Shown one piece after another: positions 61,121-64,000 of a stretch of 64,000 nt of DNA. The DNA comes from Lewinellaceae bacterium. Lineage in GTDB: Bacteria > Bacteroidota > Bacteroidia > Chitinophagales > Saprospiraceae. The notes beneath the pieces are model-generated. The model was given only the letters and a program-made list of their open reading frames with translations. It was not told the origin of the DNA and made no database searches. Position 1 is the first letter of the stretch, and each line of letters begins with the position of its first letter. A program made the translations under genes and the position numbers. The stretch lies in contig JADJWX010000005.1 in assembly GCA_016716135.1 (NCBI GenBank), positions 372,001 through 436,000 on the forward strand. Direction: 5' to 3'.

Positions 61121-63289
61121 ATGACGTATACCATCCAACAAATTCAGCAGGCGCTCAAAGCCCGTTGGCTGCAAAAGATTGATCCGGAAGCCAATGTCGA
61201 ACAACTGCTGCTCGATAGCCGCAGTATCACGGCGCCACGCACGGCCTTGTTTTTCGCGCTTTCCGGCCAGCGCCACGATGGCCACCGTTTTCTGACGGAT
61301 TGCTACCGCGCAGGAATTCGGAATTTTATTCTCTGCCGGGAAGTTTCGTTGGATGGCATGCCGGACGCCAACGTCCTGCTTGTTCCGGATTCACTGCTTG
61401 CGCTTCAGACCCTGGCTGCCTGGCACCGGGCGCAGTTCAGGTTGCCTGTAGTTGGCATTACCGGAAGCAACGGGAAAACCATGGTTAAAGAATGGTTGCA
61501 TCAGCTTTTACCCCGGGAAAAGATGGTGCGGAGCCCCAAAAGCTATAACTCCCAAATTGGCGTTCCGCTTTCAGTGTGGCAGATAGGTCCTGAGCATCGG
61601 CTCGGCGTTTTCGAGGCCGGTATTTCTCAAATGGGCGAAATGGAACGCCTGGCCCGCATTATCCGACCCGATATCGGTTTGATCACTAACCTGGGGCCGG
61701 CGCACCGGGAGGGATTCCCGTCCGAATCGGTGAAGTTGCAGGAAAAAATGCGCCTGTTCGAGTCGGCAAAAACGCTGGTATTCTGTGCCGACCATTCGGA
61801 AATCAGTGCGGCGGCAAAAGCCTGGGCAGCAGCCCGGAAGGGGCGCTTGCTCCTGAGTTGGAGCCGCACAGGGCAGGATGTCGCCATTCAGTTTTCCGGG
61901 TTTAAAACACAGCTCGGCGGTCGTGTTAAATTTCGGATTGCTACAGCCGCGTCGGCACAAGGGCTGCAAAAAAATCGTCAATTTCAACATTTGAATGCGG
62001 TCCTGGAAATTCCGTACTCGGATGCTGCTTCCATTGAAAATGCCTGCCATTGCATAACGCTACTGCTTGCGTTGGGCTACCCGCTTTCTGTATTTAGCCG
62101 CAGGCTAAAACATCTGGAGCCGGTGGAGATGCGCCTGGAATTGAAGGCCGGGATTAACAACTGTACCATCATCAACGATGCCTACAGCAATGACCTGGCT
62201 TCGCTGCGCATTGCGCTACATTTTGCGCAGCAGCAATCCCGGGATGGTCAAATTACGTTGATTTTATCCGACTTTCTGCAGACCGGTCAGCGCAAAGATC
62301 AACTTTACCAACAGGTTGCCGCCGGTTTGTTGGAGCACCATGTTCAGCGCCTGATTGCAATTGGCCCGGATACCGGAGCGCTGTTGCGCGCAAAATTACC
62401 GACCGATTTTAACGCCAGTTTTTACCCCGACACCGATGCTTTTCTGCAAAACCTGCAAGCCCATGATTTCAATGCAGACTTGATTCTGATCAAAGGCGCG
62501 CGGTTGTTCGCGTTTGAGCGCATTGCACAGCGGTTGGAGCAAAAAGCGCACAAGACTGTGCTCGAAGTCAATCTAGGCGCCGTGGTACACAACCTGAACG
62601 TGTACAACCGCCTGCTCACTCCAGGCACCAAAATGATGGTCATGGTTAAAGCAGCGGGCTATGGCAGCGGGGCTGCGGAGTTGGGCCGCTTGCTCGAATT
62701 TCACAAAGTTGATTTCCTTGGTGTGGCTTACGCAGATGAAGGCATTGAATTGCGCCAAGCCGGCGTTCAACTGCCCATACTGGTGCTCAACCCCGAACCA
62801 GCCGGCTTTGACGCCATGCTGCGGCACCGCCTCGAACCGGAAGTGTACAGCCTGAATCTGCTCGATCAGCTCCTGCATTTTGCCGGGAAAAACCGCGCTA
62901 TGGCCATTCACCTCAAACTGGACACCGGGATGCACCGCCTGGGCTTTTCTAAAAATGATCTGCCTGCCCTGCTCGAACGCCTGGGAAACCACCCGAACAT
63001 CCGCGTCCAATCGGTATTCTCGCATCTGGCCGCCGCCGACAATCCCGTGCACGACGCTTTCACCCATGCCCAGGCCCGCGCATTTGCCGGTATGTATAAA
63101 AAAATCGCCGCCGGACTGCATTACCGCCCCCTGCGCCACCTGGCCAACACCGGCGGCATGGTGCGTGCTTCGCCTTGCCGGCAATGGCCGCTATTCCGTG
63201 TTGGTACACGGCCGTTTGGCGCCTACTGTAGGCAATGTTTGCATGGATATGACCATGGTGGATGTAACGGGAATTCCTACGGCCAGTGA
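61121..63289 (+). CDS. Bifunctional MurF-alanine racemase fusion (racemase half damaged)
   Basis: MurF adds D-Ala-D-Ala to the UDP-MurNAc-tripeptide; Alr makes D-alanine. They are fused in one chain in many Bacteroidota. MurF (residues about 1-450) has GITGSNGKTMVKEWL (P-loop), KSYNSQIGVPLSVW, GLITNLGPAHREGF and NDAYSNDLASLRIALHFAQQ. Alr begins near residue 475 (VLEVNLGAVVHNLNVYNRLL), and its PLP lysine is in VMVKAAGYGSG. Then LVLNPEP, LDTGMHRLGF and HLANTGGMVR follow, but at 63165 the coding frame jumps: about 80 residues normally between 'GGMVR' and '...RLxGNG' are missing, including the GYADG region with the catalytic tyrosine. The frame ends out of register at 63289. The start is the ATG at 61121. 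Confidence 0.9.
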   Translation: MTYTIQQIQQALKARWLQKIDPEANVEQLLLDSRSITAPRTALFFALSGQRHDGHRFLTDCYRAGIRNFILCREVSLDGMPDANVLLVPDSLLALQTLAAWHRAQFRLPVVGITGSNGKTMVKEWLHQLLPREKMVRSPKSYNSQIGVPLSVWQIGPEHRLGVFEAGISQMGEMERLARIIRPDIGLITNLGPAHREGFPSESVKLQEKMRLFESAKTLVFCADHSEISAAAKAWAAARKGRLLLSWSRTGQDVAIQFSGFKTQLGGRVKFRIATAASAQGLQKNRQFQHLNAVLEIPYSDAASIENACHCITLLLALGYPLSVFSRRLKHLEPVEMRLELKAGINNCTIINDAYSNDLASLRIALHFAQQQSRDGQITLILSDFLQTGQRKDQLYQQVAAGLLEHHVQRLIAIGPDTGALLRAKLPTDFNASFYPDTDAFLQNLQAHDFNADLILIKGARLFAFERIAQRLEQKAHKTVLEVNLGAVVHNLNVYNRLLTPGTKMMVMVKAAGYGSGAAELGRLLEFHKVDFLGVAYADEGIELRQAGVQLPILVLNPEPAGFDAMLRHRLEPEVYSLNLLDQLLHFAGKNRAMAIHLKLDTGMHRLGFSKNDLPALLERLGNHPNIRVQSVFSHLAAADNPVHDAFTHAQARAFAGMYKKIAAGLHYRPLRHLANTGGMVRASPCRQWPLFRVGTRPFGAYCRQCLHGYDHGGCNGNSYGQ

Positions 63290-63416
63290 AGGCGATGAAG
63301 TGATCGTTTTTGGCGAGCACCTGCCTGTGCAAACTTTGGCGAATTGCCTTCAAACGATCCCGTATGAAGTGTTTACGAATATTTCCGGGCGGGTTAAGCG
63401 GGTATATTGGCAATGA
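63171..63416 (+). pseudogene. C-terminal alanine racemase piece, out of frame
   Basis: From CGC at 63171 a different frame reads RLAGNGRYSVLVHGRLAPTV then NVCMDMTMVDVTGIP, GDEVIVFGEHLPVQTLANCL and ISGRVKRVYWQ to the stop at 63416. This is the C-terminal beta domain of Alr and continues the fusion protein after the missing segment. It is not an independent gene. Confidence 0.75.
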
Positions 63417-63501
63417 AGCAATTGTGTGGCTGATACACACTGGTCGCCCTACCAACGCCGAGACTGTATCATAGGTCCTCGCACGCCCTGGCAATTCCAA
63501 A

Positions 63502-63652
63502 TTTTCACCACGAGCCACGGAGGCCCAGGAGGTGTCTTACTCGTCCTACGACTCAAAGTCGTAGGACGAGTGCCCACATAGTCTGACAAACATACGGCCA
63601 CGGAGGCCAAGGAGTTTAATGCTCCATGGCCTCCGTGGCTCCGTGGTGAAAA
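63502..63652. repeat. Dispersed repeat unit, copy B
   Basis: A 151-bp unit bounded by TTTTCACCACG (63502-63512) and CGTGGTGAAAA (63642-63652), perfect 11-bp inverted repeats. Inside is a palindrome with 15-bp arms (63539-63553 and 63557-63571) and a CAA loop, and the shared CAAACATACG. Same design as 23113-23236. It fills most of the 313-bp gap between alr and the last gene. Confidence 0.85.
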
Positions 63653-63729
63653 AAATATTTTACGGCGGGCATTTTAGATTTTTCTCTATTGATAAAGCCT
63701 CAGCGCCTGGTGAAAAAACACAGCCGTGG

Positions 63730-64000
63730 TTACTCCACCGCGACTATCTGAACGCGCTCCGTACCTAATGGCGTTGTTAGCTCACATACCAGCGCCCCGG
63801 TCATGCCGTCCAAGCGGATTGCCTCCTGCTGCCAACCGGAGGGGCAATTTTTGCGTACCCGCCACAGCTCACGCCCTGTGGCGTCCACTACGCGCAGTTG
63901 CGCCATACAAGGCTCCGGCAGGAAAAACCTGGCTGTTGCATGCCCTACAAAGGGATTGGGCCAGATATCAAGCCCCAAGGCCAGCCCGCTGCCGGCGACA
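63730..64000 (-). CDS. C-terminal end of another T9SS cargo protein (partial)
   Basis: The frame is open to the right edge, so the gene starts outside. The visible 89 residues are a T9SS type A sorting domain: GLDIWPNPFVGHATARFFL, then RVVDATGRELWRVRKNCPSG, and a final RVQIVAVE before the stop at 63730. Proteins with this tail are exported across the outer membrane and anchored or released by the T9SS. Nothing upstream can be said. Confidence 0.75.
   Translation of the reverse strand, partial: VAGSGLALGLDIWPNPFVGHATARFFLPEPCMAQLRVVDATGRELWRVRKNCPSGWQQEAIRLDGMTGALVCELTTPLGTERVQIVAVE

Noticed and set aside
1..64000. tRNA, rRNA, CRISPR array, prophage or integrative element
   Set aside because: No cloverleaf, ribosomal sequence, repeat-spacer array, integrase, transposase or phage gene was seen in either strand.

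Overview
The window comes from a Bacteroidota chromosome, most likely the Saprospiria (Saprospiraceae or relatives). Supporting signs are several secreted proteins with C-terminal type IX secretion (T9SS) sorting domains, a PorP/SprF-family protein, a MurF-Alr fusion, an S1 protein with a long acidic N-terminal extension, menaquinone synthesis by the futalosine route (MqnC), and the Bacteroidota -7 promoter box TAnnTTTG upstream of about a dozen genes. I see no rRNA, tRNA, CRISPR array, integrase, transposase or phage genes. Most of the window is ordinary chromosome; the accessory parts are the T9SS cargo genes and short palindromic repeats.

Layout. 1-4.2 kb: 5' part of a POTRA/BamA-like outer-membrane protein, a membrane-anchored coiled-coil/helix-hairpin-helix protein, a TfoX-N protein and rpsA. 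4.3-9.5 kb (minus strand): DUF998-like membrane protein, flotillin + NfeD pair, rsmE and an ATP-grasp-like protein. 9.6-18.3 kb: uppS, uvrA, then a tight operon deoC-SPOR protein-rodA-tgt, and a SHOCT protein. 18.4-24.3 kb: porP/sprF homologue, bactofilin overlapping an AtpZ-like gene, an outer-membrane beta-barrel receptor and a broken secreted protein. 24.4-39.4 kb (minus strand): four consecutive large exported proteins, including a 1977-residue leucine-rich-repeat protein made of two duplicated halves. 39.8-44.3 kb: ECF sigma factor, anti-sigma-like membrane protein and a TPR-CHAT protease-like protein. 44.3-49.4 kb: Uma2-type protein, MBL-fold hydrolase + ABC permease, and a Kazal/PKD/dockerin-like T9SS cargo protein. 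49.5-56.6 kb: a conserved helical protein, a multi-hairpin non-coding element, mtaB, folB fused to a Cys-rich CWC domain, a lipoprotein, a MATE transporter (frameshifted) and mqnC. 56.8-64 kb: another T9SS cargo protein, ald, tsaE, murF-alr with a damaged racemase half, a palindromic repeat unit, and the 3' end of one more T9SS cargo gene.

How the genes fit together. Cell-envelope work dominates: UppS, MurF-Alr and RodA make and shape peptidoglycan, bactofilin is a cytoskeletal scaffold, and PorP/SprF plus the sorting-domain proteins belong to T9SS export. The sigma/anti-sigma/CHAT trio is the best candidate for a regulatory or defence-like module. A separate striking feature is the number of apparent single-base frameshifts, all in short homopolymers (rpsA, the 23.5-kb gene, two in each of the 31-kb and 34-kb cargo genes, MATE), plus a deletion in alr. 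This looks more like residual assembly error than biology, but it needs read-level confirmation.
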